The notes below the pieces were generated by a model that saw only the letters and a list, made by a program, of their open reading frames with translations, ran no database searches and was not told the origin of the DNA. The translations under genes were made by a program, and so were the position numbers. Source: Hydnum rufescens UP504 (taxonomy: Eukaryota > Basidiomycota > Agaricomycetes > Cantharellales > Hydnaceae). From it: 38,375 nt of DNA. Every line of letters begins with the position of its first letter. The stretch's first letter is position 1. Location: the NCBI GenBank assembly GCA_014904985.1, contig MU129254.1, positions 1 to 38,375 on the forward strand, read 5' to 3'. Shown in pieces: positions 1 through 9,630 of this stretch.

Positions 1-350
1 GGGTGTGTGGCAATATTAGGTGTGTGTTTGTTTTTATTACAGTGTGTACCATGGTGCCAAAAGAGCAGCACTAGCTGCTCTTTTGGCATTGCTTGTGTTC
101 TTTTTTTTTTACTAACATATTTATTATTATAGGTCCTCTCTCCCTCCGCACAACCCCACCTGAAGAATGCCACCCAAGACCCCAACCCCGAGTATCAACG
201 ACAAAATACATATGGTGCCACACCCACTTCGGCGGGTGTGGCAACATTCAGTTACATTTTATATTATGGTGCTCTTTTGTTGAATTTTTTTTCCTTACTA
301 ATGTAAATGTGTCTATAATAATAATAAATTAATAAATAAATAATTGGTTA
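1..350 (+). repeat. Diverged copy of the hairpin/intron repeat unit
   Basis: The block starts inside an H1 hairpin (right half GGGTGTGTGG), followed by AATATTAG and a GT at 20-21. An intron-like block 20-132 follows. It carries the H2 inverted repeat GAGCAGC-ACTA-GCTGCTC inside GCCAAAA/TTTTGGC, then a T-run, TACTAAC and ATTATAG. The next exon-like block (133-about 252) ends with an H1 hairpin CACCCACTTCGGCGGGTG. The 5' site after it reads CAG/TTACAT, so the GT is lost, and the second H2 is reduced to GGTGCTCTTTTG although TTACTAATG survives. The order of parts matches the arrays at 29.4-38.4 kb, so this is a decayed family member running in from the left edge. Confidence 0.75.
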
Positions 351-415
351 CCTAACAGTGGACAGGAGATATGAATTTTGATGTTGAGATGATACATCCA
401 CTTACAGCCTCTGGT

Positions 416-545
416 GGTTTCAAAACCCGCCTGCATATTCCCGGGGATGGCGGGTTCTTGGCAGGTTTTAGGCACGGGTCCACATTGGTACTCCTGCCCC
501 ATGGGGATTTCCCCCGCGGGGTCAAAACCCGCGGGTTTTGAAACC
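416..545. mobile_element. Small palindromic MITE-like element
   Basis: The block starts GGTTTCAAAACCCGC and ends GCGGGTTTTGAAACC, a 15 bp inverted repeat. Its interior repeats the same CCCGC/GCGGG theme. It sits at the left edge of the Gypsy remnant. No target-site duplication was found, so the boundaries rest only on the inverted ends. Confidence 0.5.
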
Positions 546-558
546 CCGTGCAATAGCC

Positions 559-1071
559 TAAGTCTTCCCATCTGAGTCCAGACACTTCTGAGTAGAAGCC
601 GATGCCTCTGGATACATGACTGGAGCAGTACTCATGCAACTCCAAGAGGATGGGAAGTGGCATCCAGTAGGCTTCCTGTTGAAGAGTTTGTCAGAAGCTG
701 AAAGGAATTATGACATCTATGACATGGAACTCCTGGCCATTGTCAAAGCTCCAGAGGCATGGAGACACTACTTAGAGGGTTCCCCACATCCAGTCAAGAT
801 CCTGACAGACCATCAGAACCTTCAGTACTTCCAGACTGCACAGAAGCTGAATCAGAGACAAGCCTGGTGGAATATTTTCCTCTCCCAGTTCAACTTCACC
901 CTCCAGCACCACTCCAGATCCCAGTCTGGGAAGCCAGATGCCCTCTCACAACAAGCAGATCACCCACAGGGAGACTCTGACAACTCTGATGTAGTCCTAC
1001 TGAAGCCCACAGCCTTCCAGTCCTGGGCTCTGGACACCTCAGAGGTTGTGGCAGTGGAAGGACCTAGCTGG
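559..1071 (+). pseudogene. Ty3/Gypsy pol fragment: RNase H domain
   Basis: The translation carries the RNase H hallmarks of Ty3/Gypsy pol: EADASGYMTGAVL near the start, then GFLLKSLSEAERNYDIYD, ELLAIV, a TDHQNLQYF strand and the closing KPDALSQ. RNase H degrades the RNA strand of the RNA/DNA hybrid during reverse transcription. The reverse transcriptase that should precede it is absent, so the element is cut on its left side, next to the 416-545 palindrome. An in-frame TGA lies at 589-591 where relatives have arginine. At 1071 the frame is interrupted by the 1072-2283 insertion; the same polyprotein resumes at 2288. Confidence 0.85.
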
Positions 1072-2283
1072 TGTTGGAGGGATAAATCCCTACACCATAG
1101 AAACCCCATCCAAGGCCAATTTTACAAACAAACAAACAGACTGAATGTCCATCCCATCCTCAATTTTTAAACTGTTCATTCATTGGAGAAACAGTCCAAA
1201 TTCTACACATCCAAAACCCCTCATTCCACATCATTCCTTTGCCTTAAGGGCAAAGAATTGTGATTATGTAATGATGCAGACTGTGCCTAGCCTTTGTTCT
1301 GGACCCACAGACCCATCACATGATCCAAAAAGAGATTATGTCACTCTAAAGGAGTATTTTTCAAATTTCTCCATCAGTTTTGATTGGATCGACTCGGAAC
1401 GACTGCACCCAAAAATATATGAATCGTACCTATCAAATGGTACCAAACACGAAACAAATGGATCAAAAATGCGGTCCCTGTACCATTATCTTTCCAAGAT
1501 TCATACTCTAAAGGAGTATTTATTGATTTTGAAAGCCAATTGTTATCGGATTCGTTTGCGAGTACCATGCCCTGAAAGCTGTTGAAAATGCGCATCAAAC
1601 GGTACCAAGGGAAAAATGAGCGGACACAAACTCCATTTTTCACAAGACAACTCCCTCCCCATGACTCCCCCTTTGCTCCACCATTCAAAATAGCAAATTA
1701 CTTCCAGCCCTCTTATGTCCAATGGAGAAGACCCTCAGGGTGACCTATTCCACTTCTCCTTAAGGGAACTTGTCCAGGTTTGAAGGAGGAATAGGATGTA
1801 ATGTGTCAATCTCCCCTTTTATCTTGAAATTGGAATATCTCCATCAGTTTTGAAGATTTTAACTTCATTTATTTTTTTCTGTGTGTCCCTTAAGTCCGAA
1901 TTTTTCACTTTCTATTGAGTCAAAGTCTGGATTGTATATTAGGTGCAGCTAGCACACAAATTCAGTAGTTCTCCCCCTCCCTCCAGTTTGAAGCTCCTTG
2001 AACAGCTGCTGGTCCCTGGGTGATTTCTCACTACAAAAAGCAAATTCTAACTACACTTTGACTAAGGTCTCAAGAAGAGATTCTTAGGGTGTGGTAATTT
2101 GACTGAAACACACATTCTCACTTAATTGCTTGGGCTTTGTTGGCTCACTGCAATTTCCCCTGTTCAAAAGACCTTCCCCCACTTGAACCTGAACAACCAG
2201 ATTAGTTCTGTGATTCCCTCCTTTGTCCCCAGCTCAACCTCGTGGACAGTAGTTGGATTGGTTTAATAGCCATCCTGCTTACA
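1072..2283. mobile_element. 1.2 kb insertion in the Gypsy pol frame, LTR-like ends
   Basis: The insertion begins TGTTGGAGGG and ends TGCTTACA (TG...CA) and is flanked by CTGG on both sides (1068-1071 and 2284-2287). Removing the insertion plus one CTGG (1216 bp) places the pol frame that ends at 1071 directly in phase with the frame that starts at 2288, which supports the limits independently. No long ORF lies inside. The interior holds copies of a CTCCATCAGTTTTGA repeat (from 1367 and at 1838) also seen near 5022. A long solo LTR is the simplest reading. A four-base duplication is on the short side, and no second copy of the LTR is visible. Confidence 0.6.
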
Positions 2284-2287
2284 CTGG

Positions 2288-3829
2288 GGCTTGATGGCTT
2301 GGGTCAAGGGGGCAACAGGGGTTGGTGGCAAAGTCATCCAGGTCATCAAGGGGTTAAATGGGGATGAGCTGGAGGCACACCTGAAGGATTGGGAACTCCA
2401 AGGATCTCTGGTTCTCTTCCACAGGTGGGTCTATGTTCCACTGGACTCTAAACTCTGCCATGATTTAGTCCATGAACACCATGACATTCCAACCATGGGC
2501 CACCCTGGATGATGGAAGACATATGAACTTGTATCTCGGCACTACTGGTGGCCAGGGATGTCACAATATGTTGCAACCTATGTTTCCACCTGTGACACCT
2601 GTAACCAAACCAAGACTTTCCCATCCAAACTGTCCAGAACACTCCATCCCAATCTGGTCCCAGACTGCTGATGGCAAGCCATATCTGTGGACATGATCAT
2701 GGAGCTCCCAGAGTCCCATGGATTTGACAGCATCATGATTGTAGTTGACCATCTCTCCAAATGAATTCATGCCATGCCCACCACCACAACAGTTGACTCT
2801 GCCAGTGTTGCTCACCTCTTCCAGGACAATGTATGGAGACATCATGGACTCCTGGAGACAATCATTAGTGACTGGGGTATGACCTTCACCTCCAAGTTCA
2901 TGAAGGAACTAAATTCCCTCCTTGGAATCATGGCAAATGTGTCAACAGCATACCACCCACAGACAGATGGACAGATGGAGTGAGTTGACCAGGAGATTGA
3001 GCAGTACCTCCAGATCTTTGTCAATCACCAACAAAATGATTGGGCAGACTGGCTCCCTATGGCAGAGTTTGCATACAACAACCAGATTCATTCCTCCATC
3101 TGTGAGACCCCATTCTGCCTCAACTCTGGCCAAGACCCTCACCTCAGCACTGAACCAATCTGCTGCAGAGTTGTTGAGGCAGCCACAGACTTTGTCACAT
3201 GGATGCAGAAAACCTCTGAGGAAGCCCAGTCTGCCCTCTGCCAAGCAGCTAAGGACATGGCTCATCACTATGATGCTCACCAGATGGAAACCCCAGAGTA
3301 TGCAGTTGGAGACTTGGTATGGCTGGATGCCCACAACATCTCCATTGACCACCCAGCCTGGAAACTTTTGGACAAGTGGTTAGGCCCATACAAGGTAGAT
3401 AAGGTGATCTCCCACTCTGCTGTCCAGCTCAAGCTCCCCTCCTCCATGCAAGTCCACCCAGTATTCCATGTCTCCAAGCTCTGACCCTTCCAACCAGACC
3501 CAATTGGAGATTGTGTTGCACATCCTCCACCCCCTCCAATCCTGCAAGGTGGGGAGGAAGAGTATGAAGTCAAACAGATTGAAAACTCCCACTATTTCTG
3601 GGGTCGACTCCAGTACTTGGTGAAGTGGAAAGGTTACCCACCCTCGGAAAATCAGTGGCTGCCAGAGACTGACTTAGGTAATGCCTGGGACATTGTTGCA
3701 GAGTATCATCATGACCATCCAGAAGCTCCGAGACAGATCAGCACCATCGAATTCTCCTCCATTGGGTTCTGGCCATGCCCACTTTTAACAGAACTGCCTC
3801 CACACCTCCCAGACTGGTCAGCCCATTGA
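2288..3829 (+). pseudogene. Ty3/Gypsy pol: integrase and chromodomain (chromovirus)
   Basis: One reading frame runs through the whole block. It contains the integrase zinc-binding region (HEHHDIPTMGHPG, then CDTC near 2590), the catalytic core with Asp in [10 protein letters not shown] (about 2685) and IISDWGMTF (about 2870), and Glu in HPQTDGQME (about 2975). The C-terminal part ends VHPVFHVSKL. A chromodomain follows (about 3553-3735) with YEVKQIE, LQYLVKWKGYP and NQWLPETDL, the module thought to direct chromoviruses to modified histones. Five in-frame stops occur at 2510, 2669, 2762, 2981 and 3482. All are TGA, several at family arginine positions, and there is no frameshift. The element is therefore dead, but by point mutation only. 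Confidence 0.92.
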
Positions 3830-3878
3830 GCCCTGCTCCTCCCACCAATTGGGACAATCAGTCCTAAGAGGGGGGTGA

Positions 3879-4535
3879 TGTCAGGGTTCCACCCTTTTTC
3901 CAATCCACTCTGGTCAACTCTGATCCACTCCGGTCTACTCCAGACCACTCCTCCCTCTGTCTGCTCCACTCCACCCCTGCTTCCCCTGAGTTTGGTTTGC
4001 TTCCAGTTTGCTTCTGATTTAATTTAATTTCCTTTTCATTTCCTGTTGCTTCCAGTATGCTCCCATGCATTCCTGTTCCTGTCCCCTTTCCCCCTGCCCA
4101 CATCCCTGTTCCTGCCCCCCTGTAACCATCTCCTGTTTAGTGATCACTCCCCTGTAGTATAGCAATTATGTATAAGTAGTCTGGCAGTGAAGTCCAGAGA
4201 CCTCAGCTTTGGTCTCTCAGGATTTCCACTGTTACTCTGGAGTACAGGTCAGCCTTCTTGTATCCCTTGTTCATATTACATAATCTCAGGATTTCTACTG
4301 TTACTCTGGACTACAGCTCTGAGTATTTTCCAGTTGACTCCACAAGCTTAAGGACCGCTGTGCTCATTTCTGCCTAGTCCCTTCCAGGCCACTGGACTGC
4401 TCCTCTGACATCTCTGACCTTCTTATCTCCTTCTTGCCTGGATTCTTGCGGACTTAGCCAGACTTACACCAGACTTAGCCGGAATTATTTGTGTTTATAT
4501 TTGTTTGGTGCCCTTGTTGCAGTGTGACCCTGACA
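3879..4535 (+). repeat. 3' LTR of the Gypsy chromovirus
   Basis: A purine tract, AAGAGGGGGGTGA, lies directly before 3879 and matches a polypurine primer. The LTR starts TGTCAGGGT and ends ACCCTGACA, a 9 bp inverted repeat with TG...CA ends, 657 bp long. A TATA-like stretch (ATGTATAAG) near 4169 would sit in U3. The copy belongs to the pol remnant just upstream. No 5' LTR is present in the window. Confidence 0.88.
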
Positions 4536-5645
4536 GCTGTTGAGGTTGGGTCAGGATGAGGTGAAGCCTGTAAGGGTGCAGGAAGAGTAGTGCAATCAAT
4601 GCTAATCTTCCACACTACTCATGTGGAATGTGCCTAACAATGGCATGGGAATGGGAGTCAAGAGTCAGAGTCCTAGTCCAAGGATTGAGGATTGGGCATA
4701 ATCTACATAGGCAAGAGCAAAAGTGATATGATGGCTGCTGGCCTCTCATATTGTCCTCATACACATGTTGGGCACTTGCCTTCCCATGTTCAGAGTCAGA
4801 AAGGAAGTGGGGGCAGGAGGGAGGATGGGGGAGGTGTGGTTAAGGGTTAGTAGACATGACAAGTCACATATCAAGTCAACAGATAGCACTACCACTGTGG
4901 AAGATAAAAACATCCAGTATCAGAAAATGCAAATTTCTAGTGGTCCCAGCCTATGGGATGATCATGTGACCAATTATGAAATTAATTATGGCTATGCATG
5001 AAAACAGAATTTGTTTGATTACTCCATCAGTTTTGATTAGAAATGCTCACCCATATAATTCTTGGAAAGCTACAATTCACACCTTTCCAACAGTACCAAG
5101 CATGCCAAGAACAGATCAAAACTGCACTCTCCAGAATGACTTTACTATCAAAATTCAAATCTTCCAGTATTTAATGAATTTCTCCATCAATTCACATCCA
5201 ATCTGCTTGGAACCACCATGGCTAGAAATCTGTGGAAAATGCACATCAAATGATACTAAGCACATGAAGAACAGACCAAAATGCACTCTACAGAACAACA
5301 TTACTGTGAAAATCAATACCCACTAGTATGTTACAAATTTCTCTGTCAATTCACATCTGATCTGCTCAGAATCACCACACCCAGAACACTATTAAAAATC
5401 CACATTGAATGATACCAAGCATGCCTATAAGGGATATAAACTGCAGTCTCCATATCAAATCCAACCCCATGCACATTTGTTTCCATTATAAACCAGTGAT
5501 ATAAACATCTTAACCACTGGACTACAGACAAATTAATCTCCAAGAACTCAGAAATATCCTTTTATTTCATCTCCCATTGCCACAAATGACTCCCAGAACT
5601 TCACAGATACCAAGATAACACTTTCTTGACAACTGTATTGTTCTC
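4536..5645. other. Non-coding spacer
   Basis: No ORF here resembles a protein I recognise. The only clear structure is the imperfect tandem repeat at 5022-5460, listed separately. Base composition is AT-rich and poor in CG dinucleotides. Confidence 0.6.
5022..5460. repeat. Imperfect tandem repeat, period about 158 bp
   Basis: Three copies start near 5022, 5182 and 5340. Each begins CTCCATCA or CTCTGTCA and contains a GGAACCACC-like and a GATACCAAGCA-like segment and an AGAACAGA motif. Related copies lie in the 1072-2283 insertion (from 1367), where CTCCATCAGTTTTGATT is shared exactly. This suggests the same LTR or repeat family lies on both sides of the Gypsy remnant. Confidence 0.6.
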
Positions 5646-5889
5646 TTTATGAATGACTCACCTTCCTTACAACCACTTTATGAAGGACTCACCTACCTTA
5701 CAACCACTTTATGAAGGACTCACCTACCTTACAACCACTTTATGAAGGACTCACCTACCTTACAACCACTTTATGAAGGACTCACCTACCTTACAACCAC
5801 TTTATGAAGGACTCACCTACCTTACAACCACTTTATGAAGGACTCACCTACCTTACAACCACTTTATGAATGACTCACTTACCTTGACA
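5646..5889. repeat. 31 bp tandem repeat, about 7.8 copies
   Basis: The unit TTTATGAAGGACTCACC followed by TACCTTACAACCAC starts at 5646, 5677, 5708, 5739, 5770, 5801, 5832 and 5863. Inner units are identical; the outer two read GAATGACTCA instead of GAAGGACTCA. The perfect spacing and lack of spacers mark a minisatellite, not a CRISPR array. Confidence 0.97.
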
Positions 5890-5907
5890 ACCCTATTGTT
5901 CTTACAT

Positions 5908-5968
5908 ATGACTCACATATGAGTGAGTCATTTCTCTCTAAACACAGCCACCTTGGAAAGGTATAAAA
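5908..5968 (+). promoter_or_regulatory. TGACTCA palindrome and TATA box
   Basis: A palindrome ATGACTCA-CATAT-GAGTGAGTCAT spans 5908-5931. TGACTCA/TGAGTCA is the known binding site of Gcn4/AP-1-type bZIP factors. A canonical TATAAAA follows at 5962-5968. With the 31 bp repeats just upstream, which repeat the GACTCA core, this is a plausible promoter or LTR U3 region reading rightward. No gene downstream is recognised, so the transcript is unknown. Confidence 0.5.
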
Positions 5969-7292
5969 GCTGGTAGATTCTACTGTATCCCCCCATCTAC
6001 TTACTACTGGAATATACTACTGATCTAAAGCCATCTGGAGCTAAGTCATATACAAGGTTGTTAAAGACTAAGTCACTAGGAGCAAAATACTAAGCCAAGG
6101 ATAGTTTCAGGACCTAAGGTTAGAGTTGCTGGACATCCAAGGAAAGGTAAGTAATAACAAAGTCAAGTCAGGAAGAAGAAAGGAACACATTAACACACTG
6201 AATCAAGCATATACTAGTCTAGAACCCTTTTGAAATGTGCATTTTGACCAGGAGGACACAAATAGCAGTAAATGGTCCAACACAATATGTATAAGCCTTT
6301 CACAAGGATCTCATGATATATCATTGACTATAGCTAGTCCATATCACAATTTTATCCTCACTAAATACCATAGACATCTTGTTAGAGAGTGATCAACCAT
6401 CAGAGTGAACCAGCCCATTGAATAACAACAGAAATACAGTCTCCCATCTACACACTGGCTGAACCAGAGTTTGATTTGACAGTCATCAGAGCTCCCAACC
6501 CTTCTTCTATACTGCATTAATGAACCTCTTGGTTGTCTGAGGTATGGCCCAAGAGTGCAAGAGACAAGCAGAAGGAGTGCATGTGAGTGCAGCTGGGTTG
6601 TATCATTCATACAAATGGCTACATGAGACATGGTGTGACCTTAGCTAGCAGTGGGTTAAAGCATAGAGGAGAATATGTATTTTCAAGAAATGCTGCAGCC
6701 TAATTAACATGAGAACTTAATTACATAAGCAGTGTCATATATTTAACTAAGTACCCTAGCTATTCCCATCCCTGTTACACTGTGTGGTACTCAAAAAAGA
6801 TGAGCATATGGTGCATTTCTTCTTGAAGGAGTTGTACCTCCTCTTCCCACCACTGCATGCATGCACAAAACCATGCCCATTCAACTTGCAATGCTATTTA
6901 TTATAAACTGTTAGCAGGTCCACACATAGAAAAGGAATGTCTGATAACCTTCATGCATATCTGGTGTATCAGAGTCTGCAGCACCAACAGTAATCCATAT
7001 CCAGGACAGGGTCTGATGACCCTCACCTGGCCCATTTTGCTGAGTTTGCTCATCCTTGGGGGCTGAAATTGGGTGGCTATCATTTTGTGAAAGGGGCTGA
7101 AAGGTGGTCTCCCATTTGCTGGAGCCTGAAAGCACTTGATAGGACACATGAGCCACACAATACCTCACAGATATTCCATTCATATGTGTCTTTGCCTTGT
7201 CAATAAGGGATCTTGCTCAGGTGTTTGAACAGGGTGGTCAGCCATATGGCTTTACCTCAAAAGGAGTACCATTTTGACATATTATCATGTCC
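5969..7292. other. Non-coding stretch
   Basis: Only short ORFs without recognisable domains occur. A segment at about 7225-7285 (GGTCAGCCATATGGCT, then CTCAAAAGGAGTACCATTT) is similar, inverted, to 12530-12590. It therefore belongs to the same repeat family as the ends of the foldback element that starts at 7293. Confidence 0.5.
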
Positions 7293-8170
7293 AGATCCAC
7301 CTTGGTCAGTCATCTAAGCCTACCCACTTAGGTACCACTTCCAGGGCAGATAATGGTACCTAAGTAGGTCCCATCACTATTTTGGCTGAATTTGGTCTTT
7401 TTATGGCCTTAACTTCAAAACTCTCACTCAACCTTCCAGCCCAGAATTGGCTGAAATTGTCTAGAATTATGACTTAGAGTTCAAGCCTTTGGAAAATTTA
7501 ATTAGACAGTCATTAAGGATGGCTTCAAGTCTGCCTTTAATGAATCAAACTCAAAGCTTAGACATTCTTAGAGTTTTTTTAGAACTAAACAGCACTATAT
7601 ACATCAGATATAATACCCATATGGTACTATTCAACTGCTCCTCAAGACACAGTTCAGGAGAAGAGGGGAGGGAGAGAATACACTTGAGTGAGCCCTGAAG
7701 TCCTCACACCATCCAATCACCCTGAAAATAATATTCATGGAGATCCTTAAACAAGGGACTTCTATCAAGCCCAGTAGCCCCCCATAGTACACTGCTTCCA
7801 TCAAACAGTGAGAGAATGATGAGGCAGATGGATGCCTTAAAGCCCCAACACTAGAAATACTGCTGAGCCTTGAGTTGTACTCAGATCATCCTGAATGTAC
7901 TGGCATTGGAAATCCACCATTAAGGCCTTTCTTCCAAGCCCATATATGAGGGGAGTCATGTAGATTCCATGACAAAGTGGGGGTAGGAATGAAATATCAG
8001 CCCCCAAGTGCTGTGGGGACTCCTTAGCATGCAGTTTGGTTTGAATATGCCTGTAAAGTGTGTTGTTGGAATTCTCTGAATCTGTACTTTCATTCAAGGC
8101 TGGGCTCAAGTGATTTGGTGAGGAATTGGTGGTGAAAGAGGTGGAGGAATGATGAGGATATGGGGGGAAC

Positions 8171-8716
8171 TGTAATATAGTGTATTACATAAGGGAGTTT
8201 GGACTCAAAAGTCATGTATATACGGCAGATGCCAGGATTGAATAAAGTAACTTTTGCCTGGACCTCTACACCTAGCGAGAACCGTGAACCCTCTTGCCTC
8301 TTGTCTCTTGTCTCTGCTGCTTCTATCTGGATATCTTGCTGGCCTCTAGTAGCCATCAATACTAGCCCTTTCCCTGGCTTTGGACTTGTGCCTTGGGACT
8401 CTAGCAGGGGAAAGCAGTAAGCAGGATCACCCTTCCTCTCCTTAGGTAGTGACTGTGCCACTTGGCCAGTCACTACTTTACTATCTTTCATCATTCACTC
8501 CATTCCTTTGCATCCTTTTCTCCTGTGCTCAGGGCAAAGCCAGTGCTTAGCCCTGTGTGCAGCTCCTCCACCCAAAGCCAGTGCTAAGGGTGGTGTGATT
8601 TCCCTTTCATCTTCTTATCCCCTTATCCCCTCCTATCTGGCTCCCAACCTGTCGACTTCACTTTGTCCAAGTACAACAACAAGTGCCCTCCAGAATCCAG
8701 GAGGCACTTTGTTACA
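8171..8716. mobile_element. Solo LTR with 5 bp target-site duplication
   Basis: The block begins TGTAATATAG, ends TTTGTTACA and is flanked by GGAAC at 8166-8170 and 8717-8721. The opposite arm of the foldback (about 10025-10045) has the uninterrupted sequence with a single GGAAC site, so the empty site is visible within the same element. The 3' half is similar to 21090-21343 (shared TAGTGACTG/TAGTAGCTG, AAGCCAGTGCTTAG and final TTACA). A retrotransposon inserted after the arms were duplicated and then recombined to one LTR. Confidence 0.85.
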
Positions 8717-9161
8717 GGAACCATTCCTATTCAGCTCCTGAAGATGCAATTTTCCATGGATTGGCTTGTAAATAGTACCATTGGAAGGCCCTGAATCATG
8801 GAATTCAATTGAGCACAATATTGAACATTTTGGTGGGGATTTGGAAATGAAGGAGTACAGAGGTGTATGAGGAGATCACCACTCATCTCACTCTTGAGCA
8901 TGCAATTTGGCTCCAATTGACTCCCAAATAGCACTGATGGAAAGCTGTGATTCATAGCTCCATGTCAGGGCTATTACAAAGACTATTGGACATGAACCCA
9001 TGGAGATATGGGGGGAAAGGTGGGAAACAGGGCCATAGGAAAGATGAAGCCACTGTGCTGTGCCCCCAATACCCCACCAAAATGGATGATATAGGGCTTG
9101 TTCAAAAGTGGTGATTCAGGGCATTCCATTGGGTATACGAACCCAATGAATGCAACAATTT

Positions 9162-9412
9162 TGCTACTCCCTGAAACCACACAGAGGTGATAATGGGGAC
9201 ATGGCAATGATTAAGGACCCTGGTATGCCACCCTCCAGAAACCTCACAGTGGTTTCTGGGTGTTGCAGTGGTCCATCCACCCCCCTCTTGTGCTACTCCC
9301 TGAAGCCACACAGAGGTGACAAAAGGGAAATGGCAACAGCTAAGGACTATGCCACCGTCCAGAAACCTCACAGAGGTGGTTTCTGGGTGTTGCAGTGGTC
9401 CATCCCCCCCTC
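9162..9412. repeat. Tandem duplication, about 129 bp, with internal hairpins
   Basis: Two copies start at 9162 and 9291 with TGCTACTCCCTGAA. Each contains a hairpin CCAGAAACC...GGTTTCTGG and then GTGTTGCAGTGGTCCATCC. They lie in the core of the foldback element between its arms. Confidence 0.85.
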
Positions 9413-9440
9413 CTACTGGATCCAGAGCAAATGTGCTCAA

Positions 9441-9470
9441 GTCACTATCCACTAAGAGGTGGATAGTGAC
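9441..9470. repeat. Perfect 12 bp stem hairpin
   Basis: GTCACTATCCAC and its exact reverse complement GTGGATAGTGAC are separated by six bases. The hairpin sits in the core of the foldback, about 27 bases beyond the acceptor of the minus-strand intron-like unit, i.e. in its downstream exon-like segment. Confidence 0.9.
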
Positions 9471-9497
9471 CTTGTGCAACATTTCATAAGGCAAGAC

Positions 9498-9630
9498 CTG
9501 TGGGAATATTGGCAGATCAGTTAAAATAGAAAGGGAGTGCAAAAGAGCTGCTCTAGGCTGCTCTTTTGGCACCAAGGTACATACTAGATAGCATATACTC
9601 ACCTTACTAACACAGCCCAGGAGTTCTGGG
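9498..9630 (-). other. Intron-like hairpin unit in the foldback core
   Basis: Read on the minus strand, a hairpin CCCAG-AACTC-CTGGG (9616-9630) is followed after 12 nt by AGTAAG/GTGAGTAT. The intron-like block (9498-9602, 105 nt) then has an H2-like inverted repeat (9537-9572) with GTGCCAAAAGAGC...GCTCTTTTGCAC, a TTTTAACTGAT branch-like site and CCCACAG. The order of parts is the same as in the 29.4-38.4 kb arrays and the H2 outer stem is almost the same sequence. This links the two elements. Confidence 0.65.

Noticed and set aside
2288..3829. Recoding of TGA as an amino acid to explain the all-TGA stops
   Set aside because: The P-loop gene ends in TGA at the expected C-terminus, and C-to-T change at CGA explains the pattern without a new code.
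5646..5889. CRISPR-like repeat array
   Set aside because: The units adjoin without spacers and the genome is eukaryotic; it is a plain minisatellite.
7837..8109. 90-codon ORF identical on both arms of the foldback (also 10097-10369), and the 69-codon pair
   Set aside because: The identity follows from the inverted repeat itself; no domain or coding signature, so duplication is not evidence of a gene.
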